Assembly (NCBI GenBank): GCA_937951615.1
Contig: CALFBH010000004.1
Coordinates: 1 to 63,227, forward strand
From: an uncultured Saprospiraceae bacterium
GTDB taxonomy: Bacteria; Bacteroidota; Bacteroidia; Chitinophagales; Saprospiraceae
Length of the DNA: 63,227 nt
Reading direction: 5' to 3'
The notes beneath the pieces were generated by a model, which was given only the letters and a program-made list of their open reading frames with translations, ran no database searches and had not been told where the DNA came from. The translations under genes were made by a program, and so were the position numbers. Below, piece after piece: positions 43,327-51,835 of the stretch. How positions within the stretch are numbered: the first letter of the stretch is position 1; the number at the start of each line of letters is the position of its first letter.

Positions 43327-45453
43327 ATGAAAGTATACGCCACTAAGGACATCCGCAACATTGTCTTATTGGGACATTCCTCCAGCGGAAAAACAACGCT
43401 TGCCGAAACGATGCTTTTCGAGGGCGGCGGCATCACACGCCGAGGAACTGTCCAGGGTCAGAATACCGTTTCCGACCATTATGAAATAGAAAAAGATCGG
43501 GGCAATTCCATCTTTTCGTCTTTACTGCACGTAGATTGGAGAGGCACTAAAATCAATATTATTGATACACCAGGCTATGACGATTTTGTAGGCGAAGTGA
43601 TTTCTTCGCTCAAAGTAGCCGATACTGGTGTCATTGTACTGAATGCGCAACAAGGCGTGGAAGTCGGGACAGAATTGATCTGGGAATACACGGAAAAATT
43701 CAAAACGCCCGTGATTTTTGTCGTCAATCAACTCGATCATGAAAAAGCCAATTATGAGCAAACGCTGGAACAGGCACAAGCTCGTTTTGGAAACAAGGTC
43801 ATTCCGATGCAATATCCACTCAATGCAGGCGATGGTTTTAATACGATTGTGGATGTGCTGAAAATGGTGGTCTATAAATTTCCGGCTGATGGTGGTAAGC
43901 CGGAGAAAATGGATATTCCAGCCGACGAAAAAGCCAAAGCAGAAGAAATGCACCAACAACTCGTAGAGGCTGTTGCCGAATATGACGACGACCTGATGGA
44001 AGCATTTTTTGAAAAAGGTTCGCTGACAGAAGAAGAATTGACAAAAGGCATGAAATTGTCCATGCTCAATCATCAGATATTTCCCTTGTTCTGCATTTCT
44101 GCCGAAAACAATATGGGCAGTGGCCGCGTGATGGGCTTCCTGAATGATATTGCACCCGCACCTGCTGATAGCCCAGTGATGCTGGATAGCGGTGAAGAAC
44201 TCGCTCCTGATTCTGAAGGACCAGCGCTGCTGTTTTTCTACAAGACGCTTTCCGAGCCTAGACTGGGAGAAGTTTCTTATTTCAAAGTGTATTCTGGCAC
44301 ATTAAATAGTGGTGATGAATTGTATAATGAGCGCAGTGGTGCAGCCGAACGACTCAGCCAAATCAATGTTATTAGTGGCAAACAACGTGATAAGGCAGAC
44401 ACGCTCAAAGCGGGTGATATTGGGGCAATTGTAAAATTGAAAGAAACCAGAAGCAATGATTCTTTATCTGTCAAAGGTAGTGGATTGAAGGTAGAGCCGA
44501 TTGATTATCCCTCGCCTCGTATTCGTAGTTCAGTTAGTGTTGCCGACCAGAAAGATCTCGAAAAGATGATGGATGGACTGAGGCAGTTGAGTAAAGAAGA
44601 CCCAACCATTATAGTAGAACAATCACCAGAACTCAAGCAGATTATTCTTCATGCACAAGGCGAATTACATTTGAATATTATCAAATACCGTCTGGAAAAA
44701 ATGTATAATCTCGATATACAATATGGTAAGCCACGTATTCCTTTCCGGGAAACAATCACCAAGTCAGCCAGTGAATCTTATCGTCACAAAAAGCAAAGTG
44801 GAGGTTCAGGGCAATTTGGTGAAGTACACATGCGGGTAGAGCCTTACACCGAAGGTATGTCGCCGCCCGATGGACTCACCGTCAGAAAAACGGAAGAAGT
44901 GGAATTAAAATGGGGTGGAAAATTAATGTTCTACTGGTGTATTGTTGGTGGTTCTATTGATGCCAAATACCAAAATGCCATTATAAAAGGCATTACCAAT
45001 ACTATGGAAAATGGTCCGATGACGGGTTCTTATGTGCGCGATGTGCGGGTATGTGTATATGATGGAAAAATGCATGCCGTAGATTCCAATGACATGGCTT
45101 TCCAACTGGCCTCTGCACAGTGTTTCAAATCAGCTTTCCGGGAGTGTGGACCAACTATCCTGGAGCCTGTTTATGACATAGAAGTGCTGACACCAGATAC
45201 AGTCATGGGCGACATTATGGGCGACTTGCAGACCCGTAATGCCATGATTATGGGTATGGGCGCACAAGGGCATCATCAACTCATCAAAGCCAGAGTGCCT
45301 TTGCGTGATTTGTATAAATATTCTTCTACCCTCCGCGCACTTTCGCAGGGACGTGCCAAGCATACCCGAAAGTTTGCCGATTATCAAGCCGTGCCTCGTG
45401 ATGTGCAGGAAAAATTGATTGCAGAATATAATAGAGAAGAAGTGATGGCCTGA
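43327..45453 (+). CDS. Elongation factor G paralogue (EF-G2 type) lacking the catalytic His
   Basis: 708 residues with the five-domain EF-G layout: G domain (1-about 275), domain II (about 300-380), III, IV (about 475-600, RHKKQSGGSGQFGEV) and V (GDIMGDLQTRNAMIMGM). The P-loop is GHSSSGKTT (16-24), without the Asp of canonical AHIDAGKTTT. Switch II is DTPGYDDF (80-87), so the catalytic His of DTPGHVDF is Tyr84. The base motif is NQLD (134-137) instead of NKMD. These changes match the EF-G2 paralogues of Bacteroidota, one of which in Bacteroides supports translation without GTP hydrolysis. It is not the main fusA, which should lie elsewhere. Confidence 0.9.
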   Translation: MKVYATKDIRNIVLLGHSSSGKTTLAETMLFEGGGITRRGTVQGQNTVSDHYEIEKDRGNSIFSSLLHVDWRGTKINIIDTPGYDDFVGEVISSLKVADTGVIVLNAQQGVEVGTELIWEYTEKFKTPVIFVVNQLDHEKANYEQTLEQAQARFGNKVIPMQYPLNAGDGFNTIVDVLKMVVYKFPADGGKPEKMDIPADEKAKAEEMHQQLVEAVAEYDDDLMEAFFEKGSLTEEELTKGMKLSMLNHQIFPLFCISAENNMGSGRVMGFLNDIAPAPADSPVMLDSGEELAPDSEGPALLFFYKTLSEPRLGEVSYFKVYSGTLNSGDELYNERSGAAERLSQINVISGKQRDKADTLKAGDIGAIVKLKETRSNDSLSVKGSGLKVEPIDYPSPRIRSSVSVADQKDLEKMMDGLRQLSKEDPTIIVEQSPELKQIILHAQGELHLNIIKYRLEKMYNLDIQYGKPRIPFRETITKSASESYRHKKQSGGSGQFGEVHMRVEPYTEGMSPPDGLTVRKTEEVELKWGGKLMFYWCIVGGSIDAKYQNAIIKGITNTMENGPMTGSYVRDVRVCVYDGKMHAVDSNDMAFQLASAQCFKSAFRECGPTILEPVYDIEVLTPDTVMGDIMGDLQTRNAMIMGMGAQGHHQLIKARVPLRDLYKYSSTLRALSQGRAKHTRKFADYQAVPRDVQEKLIAEYNREEVMA

Positions 45454-45508
45454 TTAAATTAATTAAGTTTAAGTTTAAGTCGAAGATTAAGTTTAAACTC
45501 TATATATT

Positions 45509-45555
45509 GCTGTTGAAAATGTTGCCTTTGGCAATACTTTCAACAGCTTTTTTTT
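45509..45555 (+). terminator. Rho-independent terminator after EF-G2
   Basis: GCTGTTGAAA pairs with TTTCAACAGC; an inner GTTGCC/GGCAAT hairpin stabilises the loop. Eight T follow. Before it lies a TTAAGTTTAAGT word tract (45464-45500). Confidence 0.85.
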
Positions 45556-45575
45556 AAACTTAAACTTCTCCTGAC

Positions 45576-46616
45576 ATGATTAAAACAAGTTCCCTCCTCC
45601 CCCCGCTCCTACTCGCTTTCATCTTCTTTTTTTCCTGCAATTATAAAATAAAGCCTGGAGCTAATAGCACACCTGCTGACGCTACTTTATCTGTCATTGC
45701 TTTTGGTTCGTGTAATAATCAGGATGAGCCGCAGCCTATGTGGGAATATATTGTATCGCATAATCCTGATCTTTGGATTTGGTTGGGAGACAACATCTAT
45801 GCCGACACAGAAGACATGGATGTGATGAAACAGATGTACGATAAACAATTAGCACACAAGGGCTATCAGAGTTTGCTGGAAGCGGCTCCGGTTGTTGGGA
45901 TGTGGGACGACCATGATTATGGTGTAAATGACGGTGGTAAAGAATATTCCAAAAAAGAAGAAAGCAAGCACTTGATGTTGGATTTTTTGGGTGTTCCCAA
46001 AACGGCTGAAGTGCGCAATCGCTCTGGTGCTTATCAGAGCTATGTGTATGGCAAATCTCCGAAACAGGTTAAAGTTATTTTACTGGATACCCGTTCTTTT
46101 AAAGACCCTATTGAAAGAAAGAAAAAGACCGGTTATGTCCCCGATGCCAAAGCAGAAATACTGGGCGAAGCACAATGGCTCTGGCTGGAAAATGAATTAA
46201 AAAACAATAGCGCTGACCTGACCATTATTGCCAATGGCACACAAATATTACCCGCAGAACATAAGTATGAAAAGTGGGCAAATTTCCCGACAGAACGGGA
46301 ACGTTTTATGCAGCTCGTGGACAAAGTTGCACCTAAAAACCTATTCATTCTCAGCGGTGATCGGCATTTTGGCGAAATTTCGGGACTGACTACGACAAAT
46401 GGTACAGCCATTTACGAAGTCACTTCCAGCGGACTCACTCATTCCTATGAAGCCATAAAAGACGAACCCAATCAACACCGCCTTGGCAATTTTACGGGGC
46501 AGTTAAATTTTGGGCTGATGCTCATAGAATGGGATTCTCCTGTGCCTAATGTGCACTTGCAATTGCGGGGCATTGAGAATGTAGTACGGGAAGATATTCA
46601 GGTAGAGCTAAAATAA
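45576..46616 (+). CDS. PhoD-like alkaline phosphatase, lipoprotein (copy 1)
   Basis: 346 residues. Signal peptide with lipobox (FFFSC, Cys at about 21), so lipid-anchored. Metallophosphatase motifs of the PhoD family: AFGSCNNQ (about 43-50), WLGDNIYAD (about 70-78), WDDHDYGVNDGG (about 111-122), ANGTQILP and SGDRHFGEIS (about 260-269). The Asp/His/Asn metal ligands are present. It should hydrolyse phosphate mono- or diesters outside the inner membrane. A second copy follows 102 bp downstream with about 65-70 percent visible identity. Confidence 0.88.
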   Translation: MIKTSSLLPPLLLAFIFFFSCNYKIKPGANSTPADATLSVIAFGSCNNQDEPQPMWEYIVSHNPDLWIWLGDNIYADTEDMDVMKQMYDKQLAHKGYQSLLEAAPVVGMWDDHDYGVNDGGKEYSKKEESKHLMLDFLGVPKTAEVRNRSGAYQSYVYGKSPKQVKVILLDTRSFKDPIERKKKTGYVPDAKAEILGEAQWLWLENELKNNSADLTIIANGTQILPAEHKYEKWANFPTERERFMQLVDKVAPKNLFILSGDRHFGEISGLTTTNGTAIYEVTSSGLTHSYEAIKDEPNQHRLGNFTGQLNFGLMLIEWDSPVPNVHLQLRGIENVVREDIQVELK

Positions 46617-46659
46617 TCATTTATCAGGAATCATTTATCATTGCTAACAAGGCGTGTCA

Positions 46660-46718
46660 TATACGTTATGAATGATGAATGAATGAATGAATGATGAATG
46701 ATAAATGATAAATGATAA
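46660..46718. repeat. ATGAATGA microsatellite running into a start codon
   Basis: About 55 bp of (ATGAATGA / ATAAATG) words end exactly at the ATG of the second phosphatase gene. Several alternative in-register ATGs exist, each followed closely by a stop. Confidence 0.7.
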
Positions 46719-47840
46719 ATGAATAAAAAACAGCGCATCGCCTTCCTACTCTTTATTGCTTTCTTTTTTTTCTGCAATTATAATACACACGAATTAAGGG
46801 CTAAACTAAGCTACTATACACTTTGCAGACTAGATATCAATCTCCCCCTTTGGAGCGGGCAAGGGGGAGGAAAACTAAATTTCCAGAATCCTGATAATTC
46901 TGGGCAAGACACATTGTCCACCATTGCTTTTGGGTCCTGCAATCAGCAAAACAAAGCTCAGCCTATGTGGGAGCATATTATAAAAAACAAGCCCGACTTG
47001 TGGATATGGCTGGGCGATAATATCTATGCTGACACGGAGGACATGAATGAGATGAAGCGGCAGTATGCCCAACAACTACAGCACAAGGATTATCAACACT
47101 TATTAGCAAGCTGCCCGATTATTGGTACTTGGGATGACCATGATTATGGTGTAAATAATGGCGGTAAAGCTTATCCAAGAAAAGAAGAAAGCAAGCAGTT
47201 GATGTTGGACTTTTTGGGTGTGCCCAAAACGGCTGAAGTGCGGACTCGACCTGGTGCTTATCAGACTTATGTATACGGTCAATCGCCTCGACAGGTGAAA
47301 ATTATTTTGCTGGATACCCGTTCTTTTAAAGATGATATTGGAGATAAGAAAACAGGTTATCGACTACGTCCAGAGGCAGAGATTTTGGGTAAGGCACAAT
47401 GGGACTGGCTGGAAATGGAATTAAAAAACAATACAGCCGACCTGACTATTATAGCTAATGGCACACAGGTACTTCCAATGGAGCATAAATATGAAAAATG
47501 GGCAAACTTCCCTGAAGAGCGTGAAAGACTTTTCAAGCTACTGGGTAAATCAACAACTAAAAATATTTTCCTACTGAGCGGAGATCGGCATTTTGGTGAA
47601 ATATCCTGTTTGCATGTACCAGGCGGAAAAGCTATCCACGAAGTCACTTCCAGTGGTCTTACGCATTCTTATAAAACCCGAAGAAACGAGTCCAACCAAT
47701 TTCGTATGGGAAATTCTACGGTAGAACGCAATTTTGGACTGATGCGCATAGAATGGGACGCGCCTGTACCTCATGTACATTTACAATTGCGAGGTCTTGG
47801 GAATGTGCTGCGGGAAGACATTGAGGTAGAATTGAATTGA
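46719..47840 (+). CDS. PhoD-like alkaline phosphatase, lipoprotein (copy 2, with insertion)
   Basis: 373 residues. Same motifs as copy 1: AFGSCNQQ, WLGDNIYAD, WDDHDYGVNNGG, SGDRHFGEIS. A lipobox-like FFFFC precedes NYN. Between the lipobox and the catalytic domain it has about 30 extra residues (THELRAKLSYY ... DINLPLWSGQGGGKL) absent from copy 1. The DNA of that insert contains CTCCCCCTTTGGAGCGGG (46843-46860) and CAAGGGGGAGG, a family C inverted repeat, so a dispersed element seems to have entered the gene in frame. Activity should be retained because the catalytic part is complete. Confidence 0.88.
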   Translation: MNKKQRIAFLLFIAFFFFCNYNTHELRAKLSYYTLCRLDINLPLWSGQGGGKLNFQNPDNSGQDTLSTIAFGSCNQQNKAQPMWEHIIKNKPDLWIWLGDNIYADTEDMNEMKRQYAQQLQHKDYQHLLASCPIIGTWDDHDYGVNNGGKAYPRKEESKQLMLDFLGVPKTAEVRTRPGAYQTYVYGQSPRQVKIILLDTRSFKDDIGDKKTGYRLRPEAEILGKAQWDWLEMELKNNTADLTIIANGTQVLPMEHKYEKWANFPEERERLFKLLGKSTTKNIFLLSGDRHFGEISCLHVPGGKAIHEVTSSGLTHSYKTRRNESNQFRMGNSTVERNFGLMRIEWDAPVPHVHLQLRGLGNVLREDIEVELN

Positions 47841-47885
47841 GTGAGTTGTTCTGCTTTTTTGTCATTTGCTTCCTAATTCAACATT

Positions 47886-47930
47886 CAAAAAAAATGCCAC
47901 CCTGCAAAAGCAGGATGGCATTTTTTTTAA
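47886..47930. terminator. Bidirectional terminator between convergent genes
   Basis: ATGCCACCCTGC and GCAGGATGGCAT form a stem with one mismatch, flanked by A and T runs on both sides. It serves the PhoD copy 2 gene and the protease gene ending at 47946. Confidence 0.85.
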
Positions 47931-47945
47931 AATATCTTCTTCAAA

Positions 47946-50900
47946 TTATTTCAAAGATTTCAATTCTTTCGATTGCTTTATCGTGCGTACTTGTTGTGCT
48001 TCTTTTGCAAGATTCACTAGTCCTGTACGACTCGCTTTTGTATTCGTATTTACAATCGTGTTGAGTTGTTGTGATAGTTGATTAACCGGAGGTGCAACTA
48101 GTGGCGCACAGCCTCCAATGATTGCAGAGAAATCAGAGTTGGCAACAGCAGTAAAGCCATTCTCCATACAGTTGATTTGTCCTGCGTCATAAACTACTAC
48201 TTCACCAGCAGCCGTTACATCTGTAGAAGTGATGCTATTCGCCACTACATAAGTCTGACTACCAACTTCAGAAGTACTGAGTACTAAATCAGTCGCACAA
48301 GAAGTACCACATGCTTCAATGATGACATCATCTACCAAAATAGCAGTAGAAGACCCTGCAACTGATCCTGTTTCTGTCAGTGTAAACACAATAGTATGCG
48401 AACCACCATCTGCATAAGCAGATAGGTCTATTGTTTCCTCACCCCAGTTACCGCCACATCTGGCATCTCCACCATTGAAAGTTTGCACGACAGTGCCATC
48501 AATAGTCACCTGATACACATCAGCAGCAGCAGCACATGCACCAAACCAAATCCAGTAATGCATAGTTGCAGCAGTACTGGCAGGAATAGTGATGGTCTGA
48601 CTGACAGAATTGGTATTAGCAGTACCAAACCCACCGAGGAAAACATGCGTTAAATCATCTAAAGGAAACGCAGCAGATATAGTACCAGAAGCCGCAGGTG
48701 TTTCTGTCCATAATCCATCTTCAAAACTTCCGTCAAGGCTAGCGTCATCCATGATGAAGCTACAACCCGCAGCTGGTCCGGCAGCCTGACGACAATCGCC
48801 ATACAAAGAATTACCAAATCCAACATTACAACCATCTGTAAGGCCATCTGTGAAAATAACATCATAGACCTGCGTATTATCAGGAAGAGGAATCGTTACA
48901 TTACCAATAGCCAATGGAATTCCACCGCTCACAACAAAGCCGCTTCCAGTACGAACCTCTGCTGTAAATCCTGCAGAACCAGCAGTAGGCGAACCTAAGT
49001 CTGTAATCTCAATAGTCACTGATGGACCAGCACAATCATAAGAAACAAATGTACCAGCAGGAGGTGTACAAACACCCGGACAAGCTGCTGCTGCTGTTCC
49101 TGCCCATGCCGTACCTGCTGCATTCACAGCAGTAGACATATCAATTACCAAATCAAAAGTACAAGCACCTGTAGTCGTTGCATCTGTAAAAGTAATAGTA
49201 ATAGTTCCACCTGAAGCGGCTAAATCTGCATCGGTCAATTCTAATAATCCAATATTAAAATCAGCTATAGTTCCTGTAGAAACAGAAATCGGGTCAGTAC
49301 TTGCATATAATGTCCCAAAATTAGTTGTTGTTGTCCAGTCTGTCACGCAGGCCTGACCACCGTTTGGCGCAAATGGCACATAAACTGCTGCCATAGCAGG
49401 GTTGGCAACACCTGTACTTACTTCGCTTGCGCAATAAGCGACAGGAGCAGTCGAAGCTGCAAAAGCACCTGTGTCATAACCAGTCACTAAGATTCCTTCA
49501 CCGCCTGTACAGTCGCAATCTACCGCACAGTTACAATAGTTTTCTGTTGATTCACAAATATTATCTCCACAAGTACCACAAGCTACACCAGAGTTGGTGG
49601 TAATTGTAGGTACACCATTATCTACTTGAGCTAAAGCCGTTCCACAGCCTCCTACAGTTGTTACAACAAAATAAGCTGTTCCGGTAGTCGTTGCCGTAAA
49701 TGTAATCGTACAACCTGTTACAACAGTTGATGTTCCACCTGTAACGTTTCCTCCAGCAGCAGTTCCGCCTTCAATAAGCGTAATTTCAACAGGGCCGCCC
49801 CATGCAGTAGCATTACAACCGACCAGCTCGAAGGTATAGTTTCCACCAGCTATTACATCAGAGAAATAGAGTTCATTTTGCCATGCCGCATAAGGAGCTG
49901 CTACCGATTCGCCAGTACAACCTGCTACATCAATAGCCTGGTCACCGTATGGCCCACCCGTATATATCGTACACCCTGCTACCGGAGGTGCGCCACAAGG
50001 AGCATATACCCCACCTAAAACCAATGTTCCTGTATTATCAGGGTCAAGCCAAGGCTTCAACTGGCTAGCCGCAGCCGCACCACCAGAAGTCCAGTGAAAA
50101 GATGTTTTTCCATAGATATCCGGACCGTTTTGATTGGTACATTGCGAACTACCAGCCGACAAAGTACCGACTATTTGGGCCGCATTATTAAAAAGAGGAG
50201 AACCTGAAGAACCACCTTCTGTTACCCCCCAGCCATTTGAATTAGCCGACCATACAACCTGCCAGTGGGTATTGGCAGTTACGCCAGCCCAGCTCGTTGA
50301 TGCCAGGTTACTGGTGAAGGTAGAAATTTTCATAATATCTCCAGCAGGGTGGTGCAAACCTGTTCCTGCATTTGTAGTTGCATTTACTGCATCCCAGCCA
50401 TTATAATATACATTATAAGCCGCTGGTGGAGTGGTATTCAATGTCAATAATAAAAAATCTGAGCCATTGGCACCACCACCGCCACCGGTACTATTAGCAT
50501 TAACCGAACAACCTGTCACTGTGTTAAGTGTAGGCTGTGAAGCTGGGTTGGCACAGGCAGCCGCTTCATAATTAAAGTAAAATATCCATTGATTGAGATT
50601 AGCGGCAGTAGTCAAAACGTTTCCATCTGTGCCACAGTGCATTGCTGTGAGGAAGTAAGGCGTACAGTCTTGTCTGACATTATTGACCAATGAACCTGAA
50701 CAGAAGAACTGTCCTGCATTGACACGCAAGAGAATACGGGCAACACCATTTTTCTCATCCTGCCAGTCATCACCTACAGGTGAGCAGTTTACATTCACCT
50801 CGCAAGCACCAGAATCGCCAAAATCACGTGTTTCGCGTAAGGATTTTACACCTCGGTAAGCATAACCTACATCAGACATACTCAATCTTACCTGATCTGT

Positions 50901-51404
50901 TGTGCCAGCCGGCTCATAATATTCTATGATAAAATTATTGTCCCGGATATGATCAATCGCAAATTCAGTTCCGTTCGTTGGGTTATTTTGTTGCGTATAC
51001 GCGCCTAATACCTGCTCTTTATACTCATTGTATAAAAACAATTTTGCTCCGGCTGGCAGGTAAAAGTCGTCAAAGTAAGGATTCAGTCCTTTGGCATTAT
51101 TATCTGCCTGAACTTTCAGACGCCAGATGCGATCTCCATTTGGCAGTGTCTGCCATAAACCGCTGTTATTTGTTGTGTAATCGACTGGAATGATCTCCCC
51201 GACCTTGTATCTTCCGTTGTTTTCACTTTCGGCACGAACTTGTTCTAGATTTAAAGTGGGTAGCCATTCTGATGGGATATTGTCATTGAAATTTTTTGCG
51301 GTTACATCAAAACTCAATGGAGTTCCGCCTTCGCTGATTTGGGCATTAGAGTGGGTATAACTGCACAAAAGAAATGCAGTTAACAGCAATAGTAGTCTTT
51401 TCAT
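47946..51404 (-). CDS. Secreted S1-type serine protease with multidomain tail and 3-coathanger stack
   Basis: 1152 residues. Signal peptide (1-22), propeptide-like region (about 23-200), then a trypsin-like domain of the lysyl-endopeptidase type: FCSGSLVNN, TAMHCG (His about 255), GSDFLLLTL (Asp about 314), EGGSSGSPLF (Ser about 401). From about 455 to the end it carries a beta-rich tail: a Cys-containing domain (AGCTGESVAAPYAAWQNEL), a Cys-rich knot (CGTCGDNICESTENYCNC), further beta-sandwiches and a terminal 3-coathanger stack module (VVYDAGQINCMENGF ... DFSAIIGGC). The tail is shared with the next gene on this strand (51836). No type A or B T9SS domain is seen. Confidence 0.87.
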   Translation of the reverse strand: MKRLLLLLTAFLLCSYTHSNAQISEGGTPLSFDVTAKNFNDNIPSEWLPTLNLEQVRAESENNGRYKVGEIIPVDYTTNNSGLWQTLPNGDRIWRLKVQADNNAKGLNPYFDDFYLPAGAKLFLYNEYKEQVLGAYTQQNNPTNGTEFAIDHIRDNNFIIEYYEPAGTTDQVRLSMSDVGYAYRGVKSLRETRDFGDSGACEVNVNCSPVGDDWQDEKNGVARILLRVNAGQFFCSGSLVNNVRQDCTPYFLTAMHCGTDGNVLTTAANLNQWIFYFNYEAAACANPASQPTLNTVTGCSVNANSTGGGGGANGSDFLLLTLNTTPPAAYNVYYNGWDAVNATTNAGTGLHHPAGDIMKISTFTSNLASTSWAGVTANTHWQVVWSANSNGWGVTEGGSSGSPLFNNAAQIVGTLSAGSSQCTNQNGPDIYGKTSFHWTSGGAAAASQLKPWLDPDNTGTLVLGGVYAPCGAPPVAGCTIYTGGPYGDQAIDVAGCTGESVAAPYAAWQNELYFSDVIAGGNYTFELVGCNATAWGGPVEITLIEGGTAAGGNVTGGTSTVVTGCTITFTATTTGTAYFVVTTVGGCGTALAQVDNGVPTITTNSGVACGTCGDNICESTENYCNCAVDCDCTGGEGILVTGYDTGAFAASTAPVAYCASEVSTGVANPAMAAVYVPFAPNGGQACVTDWTTTTNFGTLYASTDPISVSTGTIADFNIGLLELTDADLAASGGTITITFTDATTTGACTFDLVIDMSTAVNAAGTAWAGTAAAACPGVCTPPAGTFVSYDCAGPSVTIEITDLGSPTAGSAGFTAEVRTGSGFVVSGGIPLAIGNVTIPLPDNTQVYDVIFTDGLTDGCNVGFGNSLYGDCRQAAGPAAGCSFIMDDASLDGSFEDGLWTETPAASGTISAAFPLDDLTHVFLGGFGTANTNSVSQTITIPASTAATMHYWIWFGACAAAADVYQVTIDGTVVQTFNGGDARCGGNWGEETIDLSAYADGGSHTIVFTLTETGSVAGSSTAILVDDVIIEACGTSCATDLVLSTSEVGSQTYVVANSITSTDVTAAGEVVVYDAGQINCMENGFTAVANSDFSAIIGGCAPLVAPPVNQLSQQLNTIVNTNTKASRTGLVNLAKEAQQVRTIKQSKELKSLK

Positions 51405-51617
51405 TACAAATAGTTATTAATTAATAAATTAGAACTTATCAATAAGCTCCGTGATACCAGATGTTTATCGTAAGGGGACACCAAATTAAGTATAATTAAA
51501 GGAAAAGAAAAAAATCGACTCTATTTTGTCAGTGTAACAAAAAAAAGTGAACCTACAATGACAATTCCATATCAGGGGTAGGACAAAGAGCAAAAGATAT
51601 TAGTAGCTAATTAAACT
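51405..51617. other. Intergenic DNA, no gene seen
   Basis: A+T-rich upstream region of the protease gene. It should hold its promoter; I could not identify a convincing -33/-7 pair. Confidence 0.5.
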
Positions 51618-51746
51618 TCGGAATTGACCATTAATTGGTTCAGGTGCTAAAAAATGAGCTTTCCATCCGCCTATTTCGCAAAAGCGGTGGGTTTAAACCC
51701 ACCGCTTTTGCGAAATAGGCGTGCAAATCAATTAATGGTCAATTCC
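51618..51746. repeat. Nested palindrome with a perfect 27-bp core
   Basis: Core CGCCTATTTCGCAAAAGCGG and the following seven bases (51668-51694) are followed directly by their exact inverse (51695-51721). Outer arms GGAATTGACCATTAATTG (51620-51637) and CAATTAATGGTCAATTCC (51729-51746) are also exact. Total span 127 bp between the two secreted-protein genes. Confidence 0.9.
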
Positions 51747-51763
51747 GTTAAACTTTATGCTAT

Positions 51764-51801
51764 AAAAAAATAGCTTACCATTTTTGGTAAGCTATTTTTT
51801 C
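51764..51801. terminator. Hairpin terminator (both directions)
   Basis: AAAAAAATAGCTTACCA and TGGTAAGCTATTTTTT form a long stem around a T loop. It lies 35 bp after the minus-strand stop at 51836. Confidence 0.8.
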
Positions 51802-51835
51802 TTGTTGCAAAAATAAATTTTATCTCCGAATCAGA

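Noticed and set aside
43522-44073. Long open frame antisense to EF-G2 (183 residues)
   Set aside because: The opposite strand encodes a full-length, well conserved EF-G G domain; the antisense frame has no recognisable protein pattern.
46660-46718. ATGAATGA repeats as a phase-variable start
   Set aside because: Considered as slipped-strand phase variation, but the tract lies upstream of the ATG and is imperfect, so a change in unit number would not shift the coding frame. Kept only as a repeat feature.
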